Origin: Iris pallida
Lineage: Eukaryota > Streptophyta > Magnoliopsida > Asparagales > Iridaceae
DNA length: 64,000 nucleotides
Reading direction: 5' to 3'
Assembly (NCBI GenBank): GCA_029216955.1
Contig: JANAVB010009599.1
Coordinates: forward strand, 4,105,883-4,169,882
Made by a program: the position numbers and the translations under genes
The notes under the pieces: generated by a model
Seen by the model: only the letters and a program-made list of their open reading frames with translations
Told to the model about the DNA's origin: nothing
Databases searched by the model: none
Part shown: piece by piece, positions 36,362 to 45,954 of the stretch
Layout of the letters: each line of letters begins with the position of its first letter
Numbering within the stretch: position 1 is the stretch's first letter

Positions 36362-37033
36362 TTTGGCAGCTTCCCTCCGACAAAGACTCAAGATGGAGTA
36401 GTACCCGTCCCTAGAGCAAAGATGGAGGTCTCTAACCTTCCACCTCCCCGAGACCAAGCTGCTGGTCTAGTACCCCTTACTACATCGCGAGGGGAGATCA
36501 TGTGGGTCCATCCGGACTTGGTACCTGAGGTGACTCAGTCCGTACCTTCCTCCACCAGCAAGAAGAATAATAGGAAAGTCAAATCATGCCGCATGATCTC
36601 GACAGAGGCCGAAGAAGCTGCTGCCGTTGTTACCCGCTCCGGCGCACAAACCCAGCCCCCACCGGGCAACTCGGCTGAAGACCCTCAAACGACAGCTGCT
36701 GAGGCTCCAGGACCTTCGCAACCTTCGACGACCGACAAGCCTAGGCCGAAGGAGACTCGCTTCGACAAACCACTCCGAAGAGAGACGCCTCATGGGCTAG
36801 AGAGGCCATACAACTTTGACATCCTGGCACAATTGGCCAACACACCGGCCAAATTATTACTATACAAGCTCTTGAGGCTCTCCAAGGATGTCCGCGTCGC
36901 ATTGAGCGAAGCACTCCAGAACGCCGACGCATATCTGGCTCAGTCCAATCTCACTAGGGAAAGTTCGCCTGCAGATCTCCAAGACAGCGCTTGCACAGGG
37001 TCAATACCAAATATTATCTTCACTCCGTAGGAT
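36362..37033 (+). pseudogene. gag-to-protease spacer of element E
   Basis: An open frame (36422-37030) of Pro/Thr/Glu-rich sequence includes VVTRSGAQTQPPPGN and RPYNFDILAQLANTPAKLLLYKLLRLS. The latter resembles the segment before protease in Tat polyproteins. It ends at TAG 37028, only three bases before the next frame; the two may once have been continuous. No catalytic function. Confidence 0.65.
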
Positions 37034-38980
37034 ATGCTTATCAAGACCAACCTGCACGACCGCCCTCTGTATTATACTAGGTACATTGGTGATATCAAGG
37101 TCGATCGGATGCATATTGACCCCAGGTCCTCCATAAGCATCATCCCGAAGAGCCTACTACACCACATGTGCATCCCAATGCATCGCCTGACACCGACAAG
37201 CACCGCCATCAGCGATTTCTATTCGGGCAGGAGCTATCCGATCGGAAAGATTCGCCTAAAGTGCCAAATTGGCGACCTTCAGTCAGAAGTAACCTGTTAT
37301 GTCATAGATGCGGACACTTCCTACAATATTCTCCTGGGGTGTCCTTGGATACACGATTACATGATCGTACCTTCCACACTGCACCAGTGCTTCAAGTACG
37401 TCGACAAGCACGGCCTTGTGAGGACAGAATTTGCCGACATCGATCCCTTTAAAGGGGTCGAATCCTACTACTCAGATTCATTCTTGTACGAGAAGTCGAA
37501 AAAGCATCTTGTCGAAGGAGATACTCAAGCTCAAACTGAGGCAGCAACGGGATCAGAAGAACCTCTGACGATCCACCTCCAAGCCCGCAAGCCTGGCATA
37601 ACAGCGCCCCTTACGGCCACTCTGCGTAAGGACGCAATTAGCCTCTCTGCACAGGAGGAACAGATGATAATCCGACTGCCTAGGTCTGGCCAAGCACCAA
37701 AATCCACGACAGAGCCACTGACAATCAGGTTGCCTAGAGCTAACCAGCGACAAACAGGGGAGGTCAATCCCTTTGTCAAGCCGATGACAATTCGTCTTCC
37801 CAGAATGAATCAACAACCGAGCACTAAGCCGGGGACTACTAGCCAGCCAATAACTCCCCGCTCAACATCGAGCACCAAACTGGGGGTAGCTAGTATGCCA
37901 ACAACCCCACGTTCTGCTCCACCCATGGAGCCCCTGACAATCAAGTTGCCCAAGTCATCCTCTCAGTCTGCATTTACACAGGGGGTGGCTGAAGAAGAAT
38001 CAGAGCTGGCCAAGTATGTGGCTGCTTACACTGATGTTCCATCCGCAGATGATGTAATCCCACTGGAAAAGATACCTTACTTCATCAATAAAGGGCTATC
38101 TTTGAATTATCCCGAGCTTAATAAGCTCCGTACAATGTATGCTATGGAACACGGTATAGGCACTCACCTGCACACACAAGTGACAAATGTCTACACCGCG
38201 AACCAACTTACTCCAGTGGAAGATGCTTACCGTATAATCGAGGAAGAGGATCACCCAATCATCTTCGGCCGGAAGAATGATCCACAGCCCTTCAAGATAG
38301 AAAAAGTTGAGCTCGAACCCGACACCGAAAGATTGCCCCTTTATCTGTATAGTTCCCAATCCAAGTACCTTATGCAAAAACAAGGATATGATCTGGGAAC
38401 TACACCAGGCTTAAACTACGGCACTGGATGGCGGTTACCCTTACAATCGTCAATCTCGGCTGGAAAACCACGAGATTACTACAACAAAACCAGACGTGGG
38501 CTAGGTTATGTCACACCTACGACGACACCTGAAAGCTCAGACGAAGAATACGACTGGCACTCACACTCAACCGGATCACCCACTTCTGATTCAGATATCA
38601 GCATCGGGGACATACTCAGGCAGGTCTGGTCTGTCAATATGGCACTTGCCGATGCCTACGAAGAAGATGAAGACATTCTCGAACTTCTTGAGCTAGAGCC
38701 ATGGGCACAACAACTAGATGCGCAGTGGGAGAAGAGGTTCGAACAAAGAGAGCATCCCACCGAGGATGAGGTTGTACAAGTCAATCTCGGTGATGAATCC
38801 TCTCCAAATCCCATCTTCGTCAGCAAGAATCTGACCGACGAAGAGCGAGAATCACTGCTACAAATCATCAGAGAATATATCGACGTGTTCGTCTGGAGCT
38901 ACGAAGATATGCCAGGACTGAACCCCGAAATTGTACTTCACAAACTCAACATCCGTCCGGACGCAAAACCAGTCAAGTAA
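37034..38980 (+). pseudogene. Protease and protease-RT linker of element E
   Basis: The first about 130 residues form a retropepsin-like domain. The active-site segment is HIDPRSSISIIP, where the usual Gly of D-x-G is Arg, so it is probably inactive. ADTSYNILLGCPWIHDY is the second conserved segment of the Tat protease. A long linker follows with repeated PLTIRLPR-type units, QAKxLMQKQGYDL-like text, GYVTPTTTPESS and ENIDVFVWSYEDMPGL-like text before RT. It ends at TAA (38978-38980) in VK-stop-QQRPF; D has TAG at the same codon. RT continues in the same frame afterwards. Confidence 0.82.
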
Positions 38981-40120
38981 CAGCAACGTCCGTTCCATCT
39001 TGACGTCATAAATGCCATCGAAGTCGAGGTAAACAAACTGATAGCCAGCGGCTTCATCCGTGAGGAATAGCATCCTGACTTGGTCGCCAACATAGTACGA
39101 GTCCTCAAGAAGAGTGGAAAGATTCGAATCTGCATCGACTTTCACAATCTGAATGAGGCGTGTCCTAAGGATGAGTTCCCTCTCCCTATCACAGACATCA
39201 TGATCGATAACACCTGTGGCTTTAAGCGTATGTCATTCATGGATGGTTTCTCGGGGTACAACCAAATCAAGATATTCCCTGACGACGAAAAGTATACATC
39301 ATTTCGAACACCAATTGGCATATACTGCTACACAGTTATGCCTTTCGGTTTAAAGAACGCTGGTGCCACCTATCAAAGAGCTATGAGCGTCATCTTTAGA
39401 GACCACTTGCGTAAGACAGTGGAATGCTACGTCGACGACATAGCCGTCGAAAGCCGCTCCAAGGAAAATCATCTGCATGATCTGAGGACAGTGTTCGACC
39501 TGATGCGAGCGCACAATTTGAAAATAAATCCCACAAAATCCTTCTTAGGAGTTTCCAGCGGAAAGTTCTTGGGTTTCATCATTACCTCCCAGGGTGTCCA
39601 CGTAGACCCTGAGAAAACGAAGGCAATCATGGAGATGGGTCCCCCGAGAAATCTTCGTGAACTCCGAGGCCTTCAAGGGAGGCTAGCATTTATCTCCAAC
39701 CTCTCCAGACGATGTCAGCCATTCACCCACCTCATGAAGAAGGGCGTTTCATTCGTATGGGATGAAGAATGCCAGCGCGCCTTCGACAGCATCAAAGAAT
39801 ATCTGACGAACCCTCCAGTCCTGGTAGCCCCGATTGCTGGAAGACCATTCTTGCTTTATGTACGAGTGATGGAACATTCTCTCGGTGCTCTGCTAGCACA
39901 AAATAACGAGACAGGCCACGAACAAGCTATATATTACCTCAGTCGAATGATGATGGGGCCGGAGCATCGATACACTGTCGTAGAGAAAGAGTGCCTTGCT
40001 CTGGTTTTCGCCATTCAGAAGACGCGACACTACGTCACGGGACAAACCATCTATGTCATATCAAGAGTCAACCCACTCAGGGTTCTCATGACTAAACCAG
40101 GTGCCCTCAGCTCTCGCCTC
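38981..40120 (+). pseudogene. Reverse transcriptase and gypsy RNase H of element E
   Basis: RT would copy element RNA into DNA. After an N-terminal INAIEVEVNKLIASGFIREE part and one in-frame TAG (39068-39070), the frame from 39080 is open. It contains KIRICIDFHNLNEACPKDEF, FSGYNQIKIFPDDEKYTSFR, MPFGLKNAGATYQRAM and YVDD (ECYVDDIAVES, about 39420-39450). The thumb/connection (GPPRNLRELRGLQGRLAFIS) and first RNase H-like part (FLLYVRVMEHSLGALLAQ, EKECLALVFAIQKTRHYV) follow. The RT catalytic motif is intact; the frame is interrupted only by the upstream TAA/TAG. Confidence 0.9.
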
Positions 40121-40698
40121 GCTACTTGGGCGATATTACTGTCCCCCTACCACATGATCTTCGTCCCACAAAAGGCTGTTAAAGGCCAAGCTCTAGCAGA
40201 CTTTTTAGCAGCTCATCCAGGTTTGGAGTCAACCAAAATAGATGAAGAGATTCCAGACGAGGTCGCTAATTTAAATATGGCCTCCCATGATACCATATGG
40301 CGAATGTTCTTCGATGGCGCTTCTAGAACCGGGCCCAAGGGCAATATCGTCGCTGGAGTCGGAGTTGTGCTGATTTCTCCACAGGGTTGGTGATCAATCG
40401 CTCTTATTCCCTCACGGAGCCCTGTTCAAACAACGTGGCCGAGTACAACTCTTTGGTTTGGTCTCCGACTTACACAGAGCTGGGGGTAGAACACCTCGAA
40501 GCATACGGCGATTCACAGTTAATCGTCAATCAGATTCGGGGTTCATACGAGGTTCGCCATGAGGACAAGATCCCCTACTACCAAATAGCGATCGACATCA
40601 TCTCGTCCCGGAGGGGTTCTTCATAGCACGTTCCCAGACTCCAAAACATTGAAGCCGATGCCCTAGCAGGTCTTGCCGCTTCCTTAGCAGTTTTGAAT
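40121..40698 (+). pseudogene. Archaeal-type RNase H of element E
   Basis: FVPQKAVKGQALADFLAAHP marks the start, then WRMFFDGASRTGPKG, GVGVVLIS, a one-base frameshift at about 40386, SNNVAEYNSL, EHLEAYGDSQLIVNQI and IEADALAGLAASLAV. These carry the Asp, Glu and Asp (FFDG, AEYN, YGDSQL) expected for an RNase H active site. A short deletion between NSL and LGVEHL and a TAG at 40624 add damage. Two RNase H domains in series define Tat-lineage elements. Confidence 0.85.
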
Positions 40699-40798
40699 CA
40701 TGCTCATCATCCGGTTGACATTATAGGCCGTGAGTTGGTTGTCCCAGGAATAATGTTCAGTGTGCCGAGAGCTACCCCGCTCTGATAGTCGACGAAGC

Positions 40799-40904
40799 NN
40801 NNNNNNNNNNNNNNNNNNNNNNNNNNNNNNNNNNNNNNNNNNNNNNNNNNNNNNNNNNNNNNNNNNNNNNNNNNNNNNNNNNNNNNNNNNNNNNNNNNNN
40901 NNNN
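40799..40904. other. Assembly gap (106 N)
   Basis: Unknown bases lie between RNase H and integrase of E. The size may be arbitrary. Flanking sequence is consistent with a linker of the same element (compare D 25600-25660). Confidence 1.
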
Positions 40905-42162
40905 ACCAGACTGGAGACAACCGTTCATTGACTTTGTAGTCTACGATATTCTGCCGGAGAATCCGAAGGAAGCCACTTCTATTAGAAGACGTTCCCTCAG
41001 ATTCTTCTACGATACAGAACAAAAATGCTATATCGGCGATCATACGATGGACTACTGCTTTGATGCCTGTCAAATACAGAAGCCAAAGAAGCCATACATG
41101 AAGCTCATGATGGCATCTGTGGGACCCATCAGCCTGGCCCAAACTACAAGATTGCCTTCGCCGAATGGGCTACTACTGGCCCACGATGGTTGCCGACGCA
41201 ATAGACTATGCACGAAAATGCAAAGCCTGTCAAGTCTACGCAGATTTCATTCACCAGCCATCCGAGTTTCTATACCCAACTGTGGCATCCTGGCCCTTCG
41301 AAACATGGGGAATGGACATCATCGGTCCGATCACTCCGCCTTCGTCCCGAGGACATCGCTTCATACTCGCAATCACAGATTACTTCTCCAAATGGGCGGA
41401 GGCTGTTCCGCTGGCGGAAGTGAAGACTTCAAACGTGATCAGTTTCCTCAAACATCACGTCATCTATCGCTTTGGACTGCCCCGAAGGATCATCCATGAT
41501 AATGGTCCGCAATTCGCAAGCCACGTTTTCTATCGGTTTTGCGACAAACACCGTATCCAGAATATACTTCAACACCATACAACCCGGCGGCTAATGGTCT
41601 GGCTGAAGCATTCAACAAAACAATCATCAAGCTTCTGAAGAAGTTCGTGTCATCAAACAAACACGACTGGAATGAAAAGCTCGGTGAATGCTTATGGACG
41701 TACCATACTACAGTACGAACTGCCCCCAAAAACACCATTCTCTTTGGTGTACGGAAGCGAGGCAATTCTCCTACTGGAGACTCAAATCCCCTCACTCTGT
41801 GTCGCTCTCGCCTACAGATTGACGATAGATGAAATCACCATCGCCGACTACAAGAGTTGGAGGCCCTAGATGAGAAGCGCCTGTTAGCTCAACAACAAAT
41901 CGAGCTATACCAGGCACATATCTCCGGAGCCTTCAACAAGAAGGTTAAAATTAGAACATTCCAAGTGGGCGACCTCGTTCTGGCAGTTCGGAGGCCGATG
42001 GTCATGACTCACAAAATCGTCGGCAAGTTCCAGCCAAAATGGGAAGGCCCGTTCATCATTGATGCTGTATTCTCCAATGGAGCTTACCGCCTCGCAAAAC
42101 AAAACGGAGACTTGCTCATGTTGCCCATCAACGGCAAGTTCCTAAAGAAGTATTACATCTAA
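40905..42162 (+). pseudogene. Integrase of element E
   Basis: Integrase would insert the cDNA into the genome. An HHCC zinc region is spread over frames at about 41090-41230 (EAHDG, GTHQ, KCKACQ). The core has Asp in WGMDIIGPITPPSS, Asp in IIHDNGPQF and Glu in NGLAEAFNKT. Frameshifts lie near 41160 and 41570, and one or more between 41740 and 41860. The C-terminal frame 41857-42162 carries NKKVKIRTFQVGDLVLAVRR and KWEGPFIIDAVFSNGAYRLA, a GPY/F module, and stops at TAA 42160. The DDE residues are all still encoded, but not in one frame. Confidence 0.9.
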
Positions 42163-42178
42163 AATGACATCCTCCAAG

Positions 42179-42530
42179 GTGATGAGTTACGTACCCGCTG
42201 GTACCGCTGAACTCACATCCCGATTACAAATCTTCCAGAATGACGAGTCATGTACTCTTTCGTACCGTTGAACTCACATCCCGACTACAAACTTCCAGAA
42301 TGACGAGTCATGTACTATTTCGTACCGTTGAACTCACATCCCGACTATAAATCTTCCAGAATGACGAGTCATGTACTCTTTCGTACCGCTGAACTCACAT
42401 CCCGACTATAAATCTTCCAGAATGACGATCATGTACTCTTTTGTACCGCTGAACTCACATCCCGACTCCAAATCTCCCAGATTATCGAGTTATGTACCGC
42501 AGGTACCGTTGAACTTACACTCTGGTCACT
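42179..42530 (+). repeat. 60-bp tandem repeat array downstream of integrase (about 6 units)
   Basis: Units of 60-61 bp share TGACGAGTCATGTACTCTTT, CGTACCG(T/C)TGAACTCACATC and CCGACTACAAATCTTCCAGA. The outer units are the most diverged. It sits directly after pol, a place where Tat-lineage elements often carry tandem repeats. Confidence 0.92.
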
Positions 42531-42679
42531 ACATGAATCTATACCGCGTCTTTTAGGTAGTAAGTCATGTATGATTATATCTCTGAACTTTCTTCCCAAA
42601 AGGAGCTCCCTCCTATGATCTAATACCCGTACTTTCAGTGCACAAAAAGGGTAACAGATCCACAGATTTTTCGAAACAA

Positions 42680-42890
42680 CCACGTCGATGTTACCTCTGA
42701 GTTGTTTTCCTTCCATCAAAAACAAACCGCCCCTCACATAGAACCTCCATGTCCTCATTACCTCTGAGTTGTTCTATATTCCCTTCATGGAGCCCCCTCC
42801 TGCCATGTCCTCATTACCTCTGAGTGGGAAGGCTCCATCGAAGAAACTCTCATATTTACCACGTCCTCATTACCTCTGAGTAAGTATGTT
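42680..42890 (+). repeat. Dispersed TCCTCATTACCTCTGAGT repeats
   Basis: Four copies, near 42686, 42751, 42808 and 42865, spaced 57-65 bp. The core ATTACCTCTGAG is also found after integrase in D and, inverted, in F. Confidence 0.85.
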
Positions 42891-43077
42891 GGTTCTCTCC
42901 AAACTTATTATCCGTATCCATAACCAGGGTACGCCAAGGATAATAGGTCCACAAAAAGTCTCCCATTAGGGCAACTACTACAAGCAAAGAATAGAGCGAA
43001 TGTATTCTGTTCAAAATCAGTTGCATTCATGTGACTACATCTCATGAGCAAGCCAAAAAAGTTCTCTATCATTTCAT

Positions 43078-43863
43078 TCAGACAAGAATGAAAAAGATTA
43101 CATTGATGTCCAAAAGAAGCAAAACACAAACTACCAAGAAAAACCATCTATGGGAACCTACGAATCCTAGTCGCGAGGGCGCATATACCAATCCCAACCA
43201 TTTTCTATATGAAGGATCTACTTGAGCAAAATCCTCGTCCGAAGCAGGAGGGTCGGAACTCCCAAAACTACCGCCGTCAGACTGAGGCTCTTCTTTCACA
43301 GCAACTTCAATCAGCGCTAGCTCTTCCTTTTGCTCCTCCATTCTCGGCATCTCCTCCTCCTCAATGAGCGATGGCTCTTGTTTGATGCAAGGAGGCAACG
43401 GCTCCTCCTTCACAATGATCTCAGCCTTAAGTAGGGATGCTGCAAGAATCAAAAATAAAAAGAAACAAAGTTAGAAGAAGGCCAGAGCCTCATGCGTCCC
43501 AATCCAAATGAACTTATGCGGTCCTGTTGGAGAGGGTTTCATGCGGCTCGATTCAGAGGGATTCATGCGGCTCTATTCGAAGGGTCATCATGCGGTCCAG
43601 TTTGTGAAGCGTCTAGGCGGCCACTAGACAACTTCCATGCGGCTCGGACATGGGATATACCCCCGTGTGGTTCGGACATAGGACGCACATGTGGCCCATA
43701 CAAATTGAACAGTTCGACGAAAACGAGGGACGCATTGAAGGCTTGTGCATAAAGCATGAATAGAGCCGTCTTTGTTTCAAAATATACGATCTGCCCAAAC
43801 CCTTACCAGCAATGGAAGGTGAACGTCGGGTGGACTTCAGGCCGGGGCTGACGAAGAAGCCAT
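43078..43863 (-). pseudogene. Antisense gene remnant between pol and the LTR of element E
   Basis: On the minus strand a TATA box (44000-44007) precedes an ATG at 43863 (MASSSAPA then a stop). A GGTAAGG donor-like site lies at about 43810, and a TTCTTGCAG acceptor-like site at about 43445 leads into an open frame of about 120 residues (ASLLKAEIIVKEEPLPP, acidic Glu-rich middle, YRKWLGLVYAPSRLG, hydrophobic end). I do not recognise the protein. A spliced antisense gene is an inference from the TATA, donor and acceptor signals. Tat elements are known to carry extra, often antisense, ORFs at this position. Confidence 0.45.
43490..43700 (+). repeat. ATGCGGCTC-type short repeats inside the antisense gene region
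   Basis: Irregularly spaced copies of CATGCGG(C/T)TC occur at about 43540, 43565, 43588, 43636 and 43670. They are the same core word that fills the U3 of L1, here inside the putative antisense intron. Confidence 0.7.
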
Positions 43864-43999
43864 ACCCTTTCTCTTCGCCGCGGCTGTGGAAGCTTTGGGT
43901 GCCATCGTCGAATGATGATTGGAGAAGGAAAAACAGCAGCTTAGGGCAAGAGAAAGACAAAAAGAAGGCAAAGAAGTTTCTCTGTCCTGACAGCACCCC

Positions 44000-44007
44000 T
44001 ATTTATA
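44000..44007 (-). promoter_or_regulatory. TATA box for the antisense gene of E
   Basis: The minus strand reads CTATAAATAGGGGTG, a strong plant TATA context, about 137 bp before the ATG at 43863. Confidence 0.55.
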
Positions 44008-44344
44008 GGCCGGCATAGTGGGGACACGTGGACAGATAAACCGTTTCGGGTCGTGTGCTGCAGGCAAAACCGACTCCTCGGATTTTATCCCCTCTCTCAT
44101 AAAGAAGATTCGTCCAGGGCATAAAATCCAAAGATATAATGAACCAACCCTTGGGATTCCCCCCAAAAGAAGGCCCTAAAAAAACGAATTAAGGCCAATT
44201 AATGAGACGCACGTGAGGCAGGGAGCCCATACGGCTAGGGAGTCTATGCGGCCAGACAGGCCATGCGGCCAAGAACATCCTATGTAGCCAGCAGAGCTCA
44301 TGTAGCCATGCTTCTTATTCAAAGTATTCCAATTTTTAAATGAA

Positions 44345-44361
44345 AACTTTGAAGGGGGTCT
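44345..44361 (+). other. Polypurine tract of the Tat group, copy at L1
   Basis: AACTTTGAAGGGGGTCT directly precedes TGTAGAAG, the LTR start. The same text occurs before L2 (49550-49566) and, on the minus strand, before the F LTR (63759-63775), together with an upstream TTCAAAGTATT box. Confidence 0.85.
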
Positions 44362-44389
44362 TGTAGAAGCATGGAAAAGAACTAGAAAA

Positions 44390-45030
44390 GCCCATGCGGC
44401 TCAAAACAGAAGCCTATGCGGCTCAAAACAGAAGACCCATGCGGCTCAAAACAGAAGAAGCCCATGCGGCTCAAAACAGAAGGAGCCTCATGCGGCTCAG
44501 GATCTATCAGAGCCTCATACGGCTCAGAAACTCTTCAATAGCCTCATGCGGCTCAGGCAAGAGTCACGTGACCCTATACAACTTTCCTTTACAGTTAGCC
44601 ATAAAGTAACTGCTCCCATTAAATGCTCTGACATAAAATGATAACTCTGACATTAAAGACTTGACGGCGTATTCCTCGAAAACGAAAAAATCTCCTATGC
44701 AGCTGGCACGATCCACCAACTACAAAGCTTTCTATGTGGCTGCCACCACCCCATGCGGCTGATGCTCGCATGCGGCTCGGATCGTGGAGACCTTCGTCAT
44801 GCGGCTCAAATTATAAGAAGTCACCCCATGCGGCCGCTGCTCTCATACGGCTCGGATCGTGGGGATCATCTCCATGCGGCTCAAATATTGAGAGGCCATG
44901 CCCATACATCCCTGACACTGGCTAGTTCTATGCAGCTCAATTGGAAACCACCCCCATGCGGCTCAGCTTTCGGGGGCTACACCTATGCGTGCTACCTTCA
45001 TGCGGTTTAAAACCTAAGAAGCTACCTCAT
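44390..45030 (+). repeat. ATGCGGCTC repeat cluster in the U3 of L1
   Basis: More than a dozen CATGCGGCTC-like words occur. The first five are near-tandem units of about 20 bp (CCATGCGGCTCAAAACAGAA); later ones are dispersed (CTCATGCGGCTCAGG, CATGCGGCTCGGATCGTGG). It could be an enhancer-like array; no known factor is assigned. Confidence 0.85.
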
Positions 45031-45399
45031 GCGACTATGGTTCGCGGTTATGACACGTGGCAGAAGATCAGTTTCCTACGTGGCACTAAATCAATCAAGA
45101 GTTATCAACAAATCCCAACAACCAGATTTAGTACAATCATAATTATTACTCAAATCAAATCTGATTTGTTGATTGGACACGTGGCAGGAGATCTGAGCTT
45201 CCAAAGATTCATGATAATCAACATTGAATGCCCATGCTAATTTTGCACAATCTGTTAATTGTCCAGATTCGTTGCAATCAAGATTAGTGGTCCAGATTAA
45301 TTGCCAACAAAATAGGATCAAGGAAAATGGCAATTAAATCCCCACGCCGCCGACTTTTTAGGGTAATCATTGCAAACCCTAATGATGACACCCCACTCT

Positions 45400-45408
45400 T
45401 ATAAATAG
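45400..45408 (+). promoter_or_regulatory. TATA box of LTR L1
   Basis: TATAAATAG sits about 380 bp before the LTR end and downstream of the repeat-rich U3, as expected for an LTR promoter. Confidence 0.7.
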
Positions 45409-45954
45409 CAAGGTGTCATTCCCTTGTAAAAAGATCCCCGATCCAAAACTAAAAAAAAATAGTAAGGTGCCATTCCCTTGCAAAAGAGATCCTCTCCACC
45501 TGGCTGAACACACAGAGACAAAGGCGCGTACATGAGAGTCTTTCCATCTTGAGAGCAGTTCTTCACCGGAGCCAAGGCTACGTCTGATCGTCCAAGGAGT
45601 AAGGCAGAGCGGCCGTCGCTTTCCGAGCCTCTACCGTCATCCCCCAGAATCAAAACTAAACAATCGTACTTAGATTGCTGTACCTAGGTTTTCGTCCCTA
45701 GGCTTTCTTTGTACGAGCGAGTTTGTATTGTGAAGTAAAAGTCCAGTCCTCCCATATAATTGTTCTGTTCTTTTATAATCAATGGCAAACAAAAGGAGGT
45801 ACGGTTAAAGGATCCTGGGTGATACCTTCAGTATCCACGTCTACCTGGCCTGTCATAGGTATAGACTCGGGAGTCCCATCCTCGGCTACCACCAGACCAA
45901 CCTTAGGTATCTCCATACTCGTCCATAATCGGCCCCATAAAGTTTTTCGCTGAG

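Larger units (their letters stand above)
35746..45781 (+). mobile_element. Element E: Tat-lineage Ty3/gypsy retrotransposon, 5'-truncated
   Basis: In order: C-terminal gag, protease, long linker, RT, gypsy RNase H, archaeal-type RNase H, integrase, 60-bp tandem repeats, an antisense frame, polypurine tract and LTR L1. The 5' LTR, primer site and N-terminal gag are missing, replaced by the inverted C segment. Frames are long with few stops, so E is much better preserved than D. A 106-base gap interrupts it before integrase. Confidence 0.88.
44362..45781 (+). repeat. LTR L1 (3' LTR of E and/or 5' LTR of G)
   Basis: It runs from TGTAGAAGCATGG to TATAATCA (about 1420 bp). U3 is filled with ATGCGGCTC repeats; a TATA box (TATAAATAG, 45400) is followed by a transcribed R/U5-like part. 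One base after the LTR end comes TGGCAAAC, also found right after L2. E lies upstream with its polypurine tract and G lies downstream, so the LTR appears to be shared. The ends are inferred, not proven by a second identical copy. Confidence 0.7.

Noticed and set aside
37531..37816. Minus-strand frames inside the E protease linker
   Set aside because: They lie opposite an open 648-codon sense frame with clear protease features and repeats; no independent evidence.
42179..42530. Regular 60-bp repeats considered as a CRISPR-like array
   Set aside because: The units are contiguous without unique spacers, the genome is a plant, and the context is the 3' end of a Tat retrotransposon.
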